The notes beneath the pieces are model-generated. The model did not search any database. It worked only from the letters and a program-made list of their open reading frames with translations, and had not been told where the DNA came from. Source: a bacterium (lineage in GTDB: Bacteria > Pseudomonadota > Alphaproteobacteria > Caulobacterales > Caulobacteraceae). Taken from it: a DNA stretch of 64,000 nt. Positions 52,873-60,475 of this stretch are shown in pieces. The DNA lies in assembly GCA_030824495.1 (NCBI GenBank), contig JAVBXP010000035.1, forward strand, positions 24,710-88,709, read 5' to 3'. The position numbers and the translations under genes are program-made. The stretch's first letter is position 1; each line of letters begins with the position of its first letter.

Positions 52873-53280
52873 TCAGAGCTCTTCTTCGACATCATCGTCG
52901 AGCCGTCCGCGCCTCATGAACACGTCCAGTGCAATAGACGCAGCGCTCATGAAGCGATCCCATATGGGCGTTCCGATGAGCAGTTCCACAGAATAGGGCA
53001 TTGGATTGGGCGTCGCATCAGCCACCTCGTTCCAAATGGCGTGAAAATCCCGCATCGCCTGGTTCTCTTCACGGGTGAAGACGGGCTCGCTGTACCAAGC
53101 GAAATCGTTCGGTTGAACCGAATCTTCCCACCGATCGATCATCTCGTTTGGCACTTGAGCGATGGGGACTTTGCTTTCGTACTCCCGTTGCTCGAGTGCA
53201 GACGAGGCCACCTCCAGGTAAGCAATAATATTGTTCCGAATCCGCTGCCTGAGTAGTTGCGGCGATGGAGTCGGATCCAT
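52873..53280 (-). CDS. Hypothetical protein (135 aa)
   Basis: Soluble and helical: RQRIRNNIIAYLEVASSALE, then MRDFHAIWNEVADATPNPMP and an acidic C-terminus. It is flanked by repeat copies 5 and 6. Not recognised. Confidence 0.6.
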   Translation of the reverse strand: MDPTPSPQLLRQRIRNNIIAYLEVASSALEQREYESKVPIAQVPNEMIDRWEDSVQPNDFAWYSEPVFTREENQAMRDFHAIWNEVADATPNPMPYSVELLIGTPIWDRFMSAASIALDVFMRRGRLDDDVEEEL

Positions 53281-53336
53281 GGGGCGTTCGCTTCCGAAGT
53301 TGATTTCCGCAGATGTCTCATGCCCGCTGCGGCGAC

Positions 53337-53400
53337 GCTAGGAGGTCCGCAACGGGTCGATACCGGCCACAAGGCACCATCCGCAAAGCGGACCTGGACT
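53337..53400. repeat. Dispersed repeat, copy 6
   Basis: GGTCCGCAACGGGTCGATAC ... GCAAAGCGGACCTGG: diverged copy. Confidence 0.55.
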
Positions 53401-53476
53401 GCAGGTTAGCGGCGAAAGCCATAAAGCAGGCGACAGGATCGTTGGGCCGAGCCTCTCGATTTGCTACGGTAAAGCC

Positions 53477-53638
53477 ATGACATCAGACGACCGGCCGATG
53501 CGTCGCCCTCGATCGAGCTCGTTCAGCAAGGCGGCTCTTGCCGCGGTTATCGTTGCCTTCGTGGGCGTTGCATTGAGCATTGCCGGCTTGATGGTCGCTC
53601 TGACCTATGCCTGCGCTGTTCATCGGAGTTGCATCTAG
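53477..53638 (+). CDS. Small single-helix membrane protein (53 aa)
   Basis: A basic N-terminus (TSDDRPMRRPRSSSFSK), one membrane helix (about 19-45) and a Cys-containing tail. It ends 20 bases before the next plus-strand gene. No family recognised. Confidence 0.5.
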   Translation: MTSDDRPMRRPRSSSFSKAALAAVIVAFVGVALSIAGLMVALTYACAVHRSCI

Positions 53639-53658
53639 GGTTCCGCCGAGGAGTAGAC

Positions 53659-53973
53659 ATGCCAAGCCCCGGACTAATCGGCCGCAAAGCGCCGCCTGGC
53701 CAGGGTCCAATCGCTACCAAGCGGCTGGACACGCAGATCAAGTTGCTACTCTCAAGCTGGGGGCTGGCTGGGCTGGCAATAGCGTCCGCTGTCAGCGCGT
53801 TCATTTACGTGCGCGAATGGGCGATAACAGGCTCGCCGGATGGCGATCTGCTGCCTGTCGTTTGGCCCGTGATCTGTTTGATCCTCGGCGGGGTCAGTAT
53901 CCCGCGCCTGCGTCGAAAGCTGGCCGCCTTGAAGGCGCAAGAGTTGGCTGAACGCGAAACCCCCAGCGATTAG
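53659..53973 (+). CDS. Two-helix membrane protein (104 aa)
   Basis: ATG 53659 has AGGAG upstream. Soluble basic lead, helices at about 33-52 and 67-85, then a charged coiled-coil-like tail (RRKLAALKAQELAERE). Converges on the 53,970 gene. Function unknown. Confidence 0.6.
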   Translation: MPSPGLIGRKAPPGQGPIATKRLDTQIKLLLSSWGLAGLAIASAVSAFIYVREWAITGSPDGDLLPVVWPVICLILGGVSIPRLRRKLAALKAQELAERETPSD

Positions 53974-54200
53974 GCCGGTGCGAGCGGCGCCGCAAGGAAG
54001 GCCAAAGAGAAGGCCTTCATGAAACTCGCTATGCACCCGCCAACCCGCGCGGCGATCGCCATCCAGTAGAACGCAGGATCGTCGGCGCGCGTCGCGGTGT
54101 AGGACGTCAGCACCCTCGCTTCGCCGGAGATCAGCGCCCACACGGCCAACGCCCCGCAGACGGTTCCGGCGAGCAGGCAGAGGGGGAGCAGTGGGTTCAA
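53970..54200 (-). CDS. Two-helix membrane protein with TRADDP motif
   Basis: 76 residues with helices at about 5-25 and 48-72 around a loop SYTATRADDPAFYWM. The loop matches that of the 46,375 gene (SFTRADNPTGFW). It starts 15 bases after the T-run of terminator copy 2, mirroring the first locus. Function unknown. Confidence 0.55.
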   Translation of the reverse strand: MNPLLPLCLLAGTVCGALAVWALISGEARVLTSYTATRADDPAFYWMAIAARVGGCIASFMKAFSLAFLAAPLAPA

Positions 54201-54215
54201 TGTCTCACCGATATG

Positions 54216-54243
54216 AAAAAGCCCCGACCGCAGGGCCGGGGCT
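54216..54243 (-). terminator. Intrinsic terminator, copy 2
   Basis: Minus strand: AAGCCCCGGCCC stem, loop TGCGG, TCGGGGCTT and then TTTTT. Strong, ends the RTX protein transcript. The flanking GCTTGTCCGGACG is shared with copy 1 at 46,616. Confidence 0.85.
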
Positions 54244-54346
54244 TGTCCGGACGAGTCACGCGCCGCTGCATTCTAGCTACGGTCGCGCGCGCGAAAAGGC
54301 GATGATTACTTGATGATACTCAACGCCGATGCTCGATATGCCGCGG

Positions 54347-55972
54347 TTAGGTCGCGATGAAATCCCCCTGATCCCAGGAGATAATATCCCCGCTGCCATC
54401 AATTGCGTTGGTCCAACCAGTATTTACCCACCAATCATCGACGGCTTCGTCGTCGTAATAGTCGGTCCACCCACCCGGACCCAATAGAACCTTAGTAGAC
54501 CCGCCCTTGGCTTCCATGTAAAAACGTCCAGTATACGACATTGAGTCATATATATCGCGCTCAGAATTGTAGTTCTCTGAAGAACTTAGCATTTGGAAAG
54601 TCAGTTTTAGGTCGGACTTATACATACCCTCAAACATAATGGCGCTTACACCAGTAGTTTCTACGTCATCTACAATTTCAGAAGCAAACGTATCAAACCC
54701 GTCGTTTTCTCCGTAGACGATAGTCGCGTACGAACCCCTTGCATCTATATAATCTGATCCTGGGCCAGGGCGTATACTTAGGGTTCCTGTTGGCGTGACC
54801 AGATCATTGGCATCAATGTCCCGATACCCCCATCCGTTTATATTGAAGGTATCCCCATAGTTACTTCCAACAATATTCTCGATTGAAGTTAGCTCTTTTC
54901 CGTTGAAATAAGCAAAACCATCTTGGTCTACCGTGACACTCACACTGCTCTGCGAGAAAGCGAACGATACCGTGTCTCCAGATAACGGCGCAGGTTCGAA
55001 GATCCCCACTTGCGCACCTCCGTCGATCTCGATCGCTGAGTTGTGCGAGAGATAGAAAGTGTCATCGACATCAGAACCAATGACGCTTTCAACGCTCACA
55101 AGGCGCACGCCTCCTGGAAGGCTACCGCCCGCCCCATCGACTGAAATCTCAACCGGGGCGACCGCATCGATCTGGACGACGTCACTTCCACTGCCGCCGT
55201 CGATCAAGTCGCCGGCGCCTCCGACAATCCGATCATCCCCATCGCCGCCAAGTAGAAAATCGGCCCCTCGGCCGCCCGTGATGGTGTCATTCCCCCCAAA
55301 CCCATGAATGTAGTTGCTAGACATCTGGGTGCGAGCAGAAAGGTCAATTACGTCGTTCGAACCTACGAACGATTTGTCCCCCAACAATGCCAGCTCAATC
55401 GACCTGCCCTCAGTTAAGTTTCCACCGCTGCTGAGGAGCGTATACCTAGCCTCACCTTGTTGAACTTGACCATAGTAGGCCGCTTGCTGATCGTTAGACC
55501 AAGACATCTGAGCGGCGACTTGGTTCTGAAAATCCACGGCCCCGCCCCGATGATCGAAGCCCGCGCCCGACCCGTAGCCAGTAGGATCCGAGGTGACATC
55601 GATTGCATGGCTCAACTCATGGATCAGCGTCAATCCCAATCGACTATTCACAAGATTGCCGCTCTCATTGATGAAATATACGTCGGCCGCTTTCGCAATA
55701 TTTATCCCGATATATCCATCGCCTGGACCAGCAGCGCTTGCAAATCCTACCGAACTATTTGCGCCGCCGATTTTAAGCGTAAAAGTCCCGGCGGTCGCTC
55801 GGTCCATCAAATCCCTTGCTAAGGCAGACCCTGCATACAGCGCAGATAGCTCTGCCTTTATTGCAGCCTGATCCGATGAAGAAAGGACAACTAGCGGAGC
55901 GTTTGGATTTGTTGCCCATGTAGATGACGCAGAATAGAAATCGATTTTGGATTCAACGGCCGACCACGTCAT
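54347..55972 (-). CDS. Secreted RTX protein with HExxH metalloprotease-like domain
   Basis: 541 residues. N-terminal domain (about 1-190) holds HELSHAID (His118-Glu-Leu-Ser-His122), a zincin zinc site reminiscent of M91-type effectors, preceded by a RLGLTLI hydrophobic strand. From about 210 to 270, RTX nonapeptide repeats (GGNDTITGGRGADFLLGGDG, GDDRIVGGAG) bind calcium. The C-terminus (about 270-541) is beta-rich. There is no N-terminal signal, which fits type I export. ATG 55972 overlaps the upstream stop (ATGA), so it is coupled to the exported 145-residue protein. No type I secretion genes are nearby. Confidence 0.82.
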   Translation of the reverse strand: MTWSAVESKIDFYSASSTWATNPNAPLVVLSSSDQAAIKAELSALYAGSALARDLMDRATAGTFTLKIGGANSSVGFASAAGPGDGYIGINIAKAADVYFINESGNLVNSRLGLTLIHELSHAIDVTSDPTGYGSGAGFDHRGGAVDFQNQVAAQMSWSNDQQAAYYGQVQQGEARYTLLSSGGNLTEGRSIELALLGDKSFVGSNDVIDLSARTQMSSNYIHGFGGNDTITGGRGADFLLGGDGDDRIVGGAGDLIDGGSGSDVVQIDAVAPVEISVDGAGGSLPGGVRLVSVESVIGSDVDDTFYLSHNSAIEIDGGAQVGIFEPAPLSGDTVSFAFSQSSVSVTVDQDGFAYFNGKELTSIENIVGSNYGDTFNINGWGYRDIDANDLVTPTGTLSIRPGPGSDYIDARGSYATIVYGENDGFDTFASEIVDDVETTGVSAIMFEGMYKSDLKLTFQMLSSSENYNSERDIYDSMSYTGRFYMEAKGGSTKVLLGPGGWTDYYDDEAVDDWWVNTGWTNAIDGSGDIISWDQGDFIAT

Positions 55973-56406
55973 TTTAACACCTCTTTGGCGCAATTTATTG
56001 GCGTTTCAATTGATAGAAATTCGATCTCTTTCAGTGATCTGGAGGATCCAGGTGGCAAATCTAGCTCTTGCCAGTATCCTCCGCTCTTATCCCGGTAGAA
56101 TACCCGACATGACTTTGTATGGTCGTTGTGGATGACGCATAATTTGCCATCTTCGACAACGATCTCCCCGTTGCTCGATACGATGTCGTCATATCCGCGG
56201 TAGATACCGCGACCATCTATTCGTTCTTCTTGGGTGTAGGGCCGCCCCGGAACGCACGGTTTAGCGCGCAACAGCACGCCACCCTTTAGGAGCTTGGCTA
56301 TTTCGCGAGTTTTGAGCTGCGTCAGTCCGGCTGGGCTGGATGCCAACGCCGGAACGGAAAGCGCCAGGACGCCCACAATCGCCGCTCCAAGGAACCGAAC
56401 ACGCAT
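55969..56406 (-). CDS. Exported protein coupled to the RTX gene
   Basis: 145 residues. GGAGGGCGG precedes ATG 56406. Signal peptide (MRVRFLGAAIVGVLALSVPA, cut near LASS); the mature part has four Cys (RAKPCVPG, KLCVIH, KSCRVF, INCAKE) and a SGGYWQELDL segment. Its stop overlaps the RTX start (ATGA). It could be an inhibitor, immunity protein or chaperone for the HExxH protein; only the coupling supports this. Confidence 0.68.
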   Translation of the reverse strand: MRVRFLGAAIVGVLALSVPALASSPAGLTQLKTREIAKLLKGGVLLRAKPCVPGRPYTQEERIDGRGIYRGYDDIVSSNGEIVVEDGKLCVIHNDHTKSCRVFYRDKSGGYWQELDLPPGSSRSLKEIEFLSIETPINCAKEVLK

Positions 56407-56499
56407 GCCGCCCTCCACACAACTCAAGATGGAATCAAAAAACAATTCACGCAAGGGGGTGTCGCTACCTCTGGTGGCGCGGACAATCATCAATGGCAT

Positions 56500-57240
56500 T
56501 CAAGTGTGGATAGCGCCGAGGTAAACGCCAGCAAGATCGAGCGCAAAGCCAAGTTCGATTACGAGGCCCTCCGCCTCGCGATCCTTGCCGCCCGCCAACT
56601 GCCGAACAGTCTCCCCTCGCCCGACCACGGCCACAAGCCGCTCGAACAGCAGTGAGCCGGAGGCAAGGCCAGCCGACGACTGCATGTGGCGTTGGACGCC
56701 TTCAATCTCGAACCGGGCATGAGAACGAGCAGCATGGGTGCAGGGTGCATCCTCCGGCGCCGCGCCAGCCCCGCCGTCGTTCAGGCAAGACTTCATGCTG
56801 TCGTCAGTCGCCTTGCTGAACTTCTCGCGGAAGCGGCGGCCAGCCTCTACGCGCCCAGACGAGTAGCGCCCCTTGTTGACCAGCCACAGCCAGCCGTCAC
56901 GGGTGGCGACCCCCGTCTCGGTCTTCGCCGTCGGCGCGCCGCGGGCTTCTGACAGCGCCTCCTGCTCCTGGGCTGCGGCCTGCATGGACGCGGCCTGTTC
57001 TCGGGCCTCAATCCCCTGCTGCATGTCGGCCATCAATTCCCGAGCGTCGTTGAACCGCCGATCGAAGATGGCGCGCTCGGCTCGGTCGAGCTTTTGGGAC
57101 TGCCGGCCATAGAGGTGGGGATTGCCCTCGATGGTGTTGCGCAGGGCCAGCAGCACTTCGGAGAGCTGCTTTGCTGTGAGGGCCGCCACCATGGGCGCGG
57201 TTGGGCGGATCGTCCGGGCAGCGGCTTGCTGAGCGGTCAT
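56500..57240 (-). CDS. DUF6456-domain phage protein
   Basis: 246 residues. An N-terminal helical region rich in Gln and Arg (about 20-100) precedes the DUF6456 core: WLWLVNKGRYSSGRVEAGRRFRE, a gap, then VVGRGETVRQLAGGKDREAEG and LGFALDLAGVYLG. DUF6456 proteins are frequent in alphaproteobacterial prophages and are suspected DNA-associated regulators; no activity is established. Overlaps the XRE gene start (ATGA). A remnant of its 3' end is at 47.3 kb. Confidence 0.8.
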   Translation of the reverse strand: MTAQQAAARTIRPTAPMVAALTAKQLSEVLLALRNTIEGNPHLYGRQSQKLDRAERAIFDRRFNDARELMADMQQGIEAREQAASMQAAAQEQEALSEARGAPTAKTETGVATRDGWLWLVNKGRYSSGRVEAGRRFREKFSKATDDSMKSCLNDGGAGAAPEDAPCTHAARSHARFEIEGVQRHMQSSAGLASGSLLFERLVAVVGRGETVRQLAGGKDREAEGLVIELGFALDLAGVYLGAIHT

Positions 57241-57479
57241 CGGTCTTCCTCAGGAATGAAGGCTGTGATCTTGCAGTCGAGAGCGCGAGCGATGTGGATC
57301 AGGCGCGACGTCGCGATGCGGTTTTGGCCTAGCTCGTACTTCTGCACTTGCTGGAAGCTGACGCCGAGCGCCTTCGCCAGTCCGTTCTGGCTCACGCCGA
57401 TCGCCACGCGGCGCGCGCGGACGGCGTCGCCAATGAAGTGGTCGATGGGATCAGCGGTCGAGGGCGTTGGTCTAGGCAT
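57237..57479 (-). CDS. XRE-family helix-turn-helix regulator
   Basis: 80 residues; VRARRVAIGVSQNGLAKALGV followed by SFQQVQKYELGQNRI and LIHIARALDCK is a canonical HTH of the XRE family. Part of the early operon between SNase-like and DUF6456 genes, so it may regulate late expression. Confidence 0.85.
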   Translation of the reverse strand: MPRPTPSTADPIDHFIGDAVRARRVAIGVSQNGLAKALGVSFQQVQKYELGQNRIATSRLIHIARALDCKITAFIPEEDR

Positions 57480-57503
57480 ATCGGTCCTCCGAGGCTTGGT
57501 TGA

Positions 57504-57923
57504 TCATCGGCCGTTCCCGCCTTCTTCGACGCCGGCGCCGCGCATCAGCTCTCCAATGGTGACGCCGCCTAGTCGGCAGATCGCGACAACGCGGTCATAA
57601 GAACGGCGGCCAGCGGTGCAGACGACGTGGCGCCCCTTGACGATGCTTTCGAGCGTGGCCTTCCCTGCCCTGCCGCCAGGCGCGTTCAGCTCCGGCCCGT
57701 AGAAGTCGGCGACGCGCACCTCGACGAGGTTCTCCGGCGCCCGACCACCCACCGCGACGCACAGGCTGTCGGCGTCACCGACGTAGGTCACCGGTCCACT
57801 GAAGGTCTTTCCCTTCGCCAGATAGGAAGGCATCGGGCCACGGTCGGGGATGGCCTTGCAGGGGTCGGCGAGCGCCGGCGTCGCGGCGAGGACGATGAAG
57901 GCGGCGAGTAGGCTGGGATTCAC
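57504..57923 (-). CDS. Exported SNase-like (thermonuclease-fold) protein
   Basis: 139 residues: signal peptide (cut near ALADP), then VTYVGDADSLCVAV, VEVRVADFYGPELN and SYDRVVAICRLGG, which follow the order of staphylococcal-nuclease motifs (calcium Asp, Arg, and the second Arg in YDR). The usual Glu of the active site is replaced or displaced (FYGPEL), so catalysis is uncertain. In the early operon; exported nucleases may act on foreign DNA. Confidence 0.7.
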   Translation of the reverse strand: MNPSLLAAFIVLAATPALADPCKAIPDRGPMPSYLAKGKTFSGPVTYVGDADSLCVAVGGRAPENLVEVRVADFYGPELNAPGGRAGKATLESIVKGRHVVCTAGRRSYDRVVAICRLGGVTIGELMRGAGVEEGGNGR

Positions 57924-57988
57924 TGAGCGGCTCCTTCAGCCGAAATTGTGGATGGCGCACGGTCAGGCGCCGCCCTAGCTTCACCGTT

Positions 57989-58267
57989 ATGGACCCCGTG
58001 ACCCCACCCGCCGGCGCTATTGTGAAGCTCTTTGCTTGGTTCGCCGACTTCGCAGCCATGCCTGGTCGGATAAAGATCCTCTCTGAGGCCGCAACTGCTT
58101 CGGGTGACGCCCGCGCTCACTGCAAGTCGTGCGCAAAAGGCCGCATTGGGGGACTCACCAACACGCAGCTTCCGAAATACGACGTCCCGCTCCTTCGCGG
58201 AACTTGCGACGGTTGCGGACAGGTTTGGATTGTCCGTACCAACGGCGCCTTGCTGCAGCCTGAATAG
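57989..58267 (+). CDS. Zinc-ribbon-like small protein
   Basis: 92 residues, plus strand against the early operon. HCKSCAKG and GTCDGCGQVW form two CxxC knuckles. The N-terminal third is hydrophobic. No family assigned; possibly a cargo gene. Confidence 0.6.
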   Translation: MDPVTPPAGAIVKLFAWFADFAAMPGRIKILSEAATASGDARAHCKSCAKGRIGGLTNTQLPKYDVPLLRGTCDGCGQVWIVRTNGALLQPE

Positions 58268-58275
58268 CAAATCTA

Positions 58276-58746
58276 TCAAGCCGCCTTCTCCATGAGATGA
58301 CGCCACGCACCAAAGCCGTAGGCGTGCTTGTCCTCGGTCGGGTGCTTGTCGGTGCGCGGCCGCGAGGGACAGTTCCAGCTGCGGCCCCTAACGGTCCATA
58401 GCAACACGAGGCCAGCCGCCCGCAAGCTGGCACCGTCTTCACTGGCCAGAATGTAGGTCAGGCCACGGCGATAGCCTTTGGCGAGCGCCGCCTTGCGCCA
58501 CGCCCCGTAAAGCATTGAGCAGCCGTTGTGGACGCCGTCCGTTGCAAGTCGGGTCAGTTCGCAGGTCAGGCCGTCGTCCAGTTCGCGGGCGACAGGCCGA
58601 CCGACCACGGCGACGCCGCGGAGCGTGCCGTCTAAGTCGTGGACCGCATGACGCCAGATCGCGCCGACCGGCACGCCATGATGACGATGGTGCTCACGGA
58701 TGAAGGCATCGCCATCCGCGCGGTTGATTGGCCGGAGCTCGATCAT
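58276..58746 (-). CDS. XF1762/GNAT-like phage protein
   Basis: 156 residues: ELRPINRADGDAFIREHHRHH at the start, VAVVGRPVAREL and LTCELTRLATDGVHNGCSML, typical of the XF1762-type family widespread in prophages, whose fold resembles N-acetyltransferases. ATG 58746 overlaps the end of the DUF1376 gene (ATGA). Exact activity unknown. Confidence 0.78.
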   Translation of the reverse strand: MIELRPINRADGDAFIREHHRHHGVPVGAIWRHAVHDLDGTLRGVAVVGRPVARELDDGLTCELTRLATDGVHNGCSMLYGAWRKAALAKGYRRGLTYILASEDGASLRAAGLVLLWTVRGRSWNCPSRPRTDKHPTEDKHAYGFGAWRHLMEKAA

Positions 58747-59441
58747 GCCGCTGCCCTCCGCCGAGCCACGGCCTGAGCATTGGCATAGCATTCGAACTCT
58801 GCGCACTCGCTGGACTGACCAGGGTCTGAGACCCTGAACCGCAGCTTGTCCTGGCGGGCCTGGGCGGCCAGCAGAAGCCATCCGCGCTCGCTGTCGTCGT
58901 GACCACCCTCGATGACGCGAAGGGGCGAAGCGCCACCTCGGCGCGCTTCGACGCTCTCGCGTCCACAGAGGGTAGATTGCCCTGTAGGGGCATCTACCTC
59001 TGTGGATGATGATGACGGGCATTGCTCAGGCAGTGCTTGGGGCATGCTTGGAGCATTGCCCTTAGCACCGCGACGGGGCTTTCCGGGATCGTCACCGCCC
59101 TTCCCCCAGCGCTTCTCCGCAGCAGCCTGCGCCTTTGCGCTGGCGGTCGCCTTCTTCGTCGCCCAGCGAGCAAGCTCCATGTCGACGCGCTTATGCCGCC
59201 AGAAGCCATCGCCGACCTGGAAGTAGCCCACGATGGCGGGCCGGACCTTCTTCCAGGCGCGTAGGTCCATGCGAACGATGCGCGCTAGGCCGGCGTCGTT
59301 GTCGGCCGGCGGCCCCATGCGCCAGTAGTGGCGGACGAGGCGCATATAAGCCCCGTCCTCCTCACAGCTCAGGTGGCCGGTGTCCCCGTCCCAGTCGCCG
59401 ATATAAAGCGGCATCCACGCGTCAGGCTTTGCTTCCTTCAT
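58743..59441 (-). CDS. DUF1376 phage replication-type protein
   Basis: 232 residues. PDAWMPLYIGDWDGDTGHLS near the start and GAYMRLVRHYWRMGPP define DUF1376, found in phage replication (DnaT/primosome-like) proteins. The C-terminal half is Pro/Ser/Arg-rich and low complexity. GGGAGGGCGG precedes ATG 59441, so the upstream 60 residues of open frame are dropped. Confidence 0.82.
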   Translation of the reverse strand: MKEAKPDAWMPLYIGDWDGDTGHLSCEEDGAYMRLVRHYWRMGPPADNDAGLARIVRMDLRAWKKVRPAIVGYFQVGDGFWRHKRVDMELARWATKKATASAKAQAAAEKRWGKGGDDPGKPRRGAKGNAPSMPQALPEQCPSSSSTEVDAPTGQSTLCGRESVEARRGGASPLRVIEGGHDDSERGWLLLAAQARQDKLRFRVSDPGQSSECAEFECYANAQAVARRRAAA

Positions 59442-59460
59442 GCCGCCCTCCCAAACTCCC

Positions 59461-59658
59461 TCATCGGCCGGCCTGCGAAAGCTTGGCTCGCACGCGCTGT
59501 CGCACGTCAGCTGGCACGACCGCGAGTAGTCCATTCTCGGTGGCGCGCACTGAGCGGCCGCGAATTTTCCCGACATCCTGGGACGCAACGCCAAGCTTCG
59601 ACGCCACCAGAGCCTTCTCGGCACGCGACAGGCAGGGCTTGGACCAGGGCCAGTTCAT
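59461..59658 (-). CDS. Small phage protein (65 aa)
   Basis: Helical, basic: WPWSKPCLSRAEKALVASKL ... VPADVRQRVRAKLSQ. Overlaps the next upstream gene (ATGA). Part of the early operon; unknown. Confidence 0.65.
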   Translation of the reverse strand: MNWPWSKPCLSRAEKALVASKLGVASQDVGKIRGRSVRATENGLLAVVPADVRQRVRAKLSQAGR

Positions 59659-59921
59659 GCGAGCCCCCAGGTTTGGCTATCTTCGGCAAACAAGCCATCG
59701 CCTACCGGCCGAAGCTTGCCGCCATCCATGAGCCGCTGGACGATATCGGCGCGCGCAGCGCGGCCGGTGTCGCTGAAGGTCCAAAAAGCGCCGCGCGTGG
59801 CTTCGGGATTCACGGTCTTGATGACAAACGCACCCGCTTCCAGGCGCTTCTCCACCTGGGTCTTAACGACCTTGCGTGGCTTCCTGGGTTTGGCTTCCGC
59901 GACTTCCGGGGTTTGGCTCAT
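59655..59921 (-). CDS. Small phage protein (88 aa)
   Basis: Basic N-terminal third (KPRKPRKVVKTQVEKR), then WTFSDTGRAARADIVQRLMD, resembling a winged-helix-like small regulatory protein. Overlaps both neighbours by ATGA. Function unknown. Confidence 0.65.
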   Translation of the reverse strand: MSQTPEVAEAKPRKPRKVVKTQVEKRLEAGAFVIKTVNPEATRGAFWTFSDTGRAARADIVQRLMDGGKLRPVGDGLFAEDSQTWGLA

Positions 59922-60091
59922 CGGTTCGGCCTTACAATCTGACCGTCGCGAATGACGACCAGAGAGCCTTCCGGGATTTGTTCAGGAGATGCGGCAGACG
60001 AGCCCTTGCGGGTCACGATGAGATAGCCGCCATCGTGGCGCGGAACGCAGCGCGCCACCGTTTCGATTTTGGGGGACACGCGAGCGCTCAT
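59918..60091 (-). CDS. Small phage protein (57 aa)
   Basis: 57 residues: RVSPKIETVARCVPRHDGGY, then LIVTRKGSS and LVVIRDGQIVRPNR. ATGA overlap with the next gene; a few bases separate it from the GapR-like gene. Not recognised. Confidence 0.6.
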   Translation of the reverse strand: MSARVSPKIETVARCVPRHDGGYLIVTRKGSSAASPEQIPEGSLVVIRDGQIVRPNR

Positions 60092-60094
60092 GGC

Positions 60095-60361
60095 TCAGGC
60101 CTCGCCCATTGCGACGAGGTACAGGTCGAGGATGCTTTCCTCTTCCAGACGCTTGGCGCGGTCCTGTTTCCGGATGCGGACCACCTTGCGCAGGATCTTC
60201 ACGTCGAAGCCGTTGCCCTTGGCTTCGGCGAAGACTTCCTTGATCTGCTCGGCGATCTCCGACTTCTCCTGCTCAAGCCGCTCGATGCGTTCGATGACGC
60301 TCTTGAGTTGGCCCTGAGCGGCTTGGTTGAGGATGTCGCCGTGTGCGTTGTCGTCGGACAT
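60095..60361 (-). CDS. gapR-like: GapR-like DUF2312 DNA-binding protein
   Basis: 88 residues, matching the length of host GapR. A coiled-coil helix ([20 protein letters not shown]) is followed by [21 protein letters not shown] and [16 protein letters not shown], the family core. Host GapR coats overtwisted DNA and aids replication; a phage copy may adapt phage or host DNA topology. In the early operon. Confidence 0.88.
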   Translation of the reverse strand: MSDDNAHGDILNQAAQGQLKSVIERIERLEQEKSEIAEQIKEVFAEAKGNGFDVKILRKVVRIRKQDRAKRLEEESILDLYLVAMGEA

Positions 60362-60475
60362 GAGTGTCCCCCTGAAATTCGACCGCTTGTTTCCGCCGCA
60401 GTCGAAAGGGCGGTTTGGGTGTGGTCCGGTCGCCCTAGCGGCGACTATCGGACCCTGTTTGTTCCGGGATGGCGC

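Noticed and set aside
51071..53400. Integron gene-cassette array
   Set aside because: Single small genes separated by similar elements suggested cassettes, but gene orientations are mixed, no integrase is present, and the elements lack paired GTTRRRY core sites.
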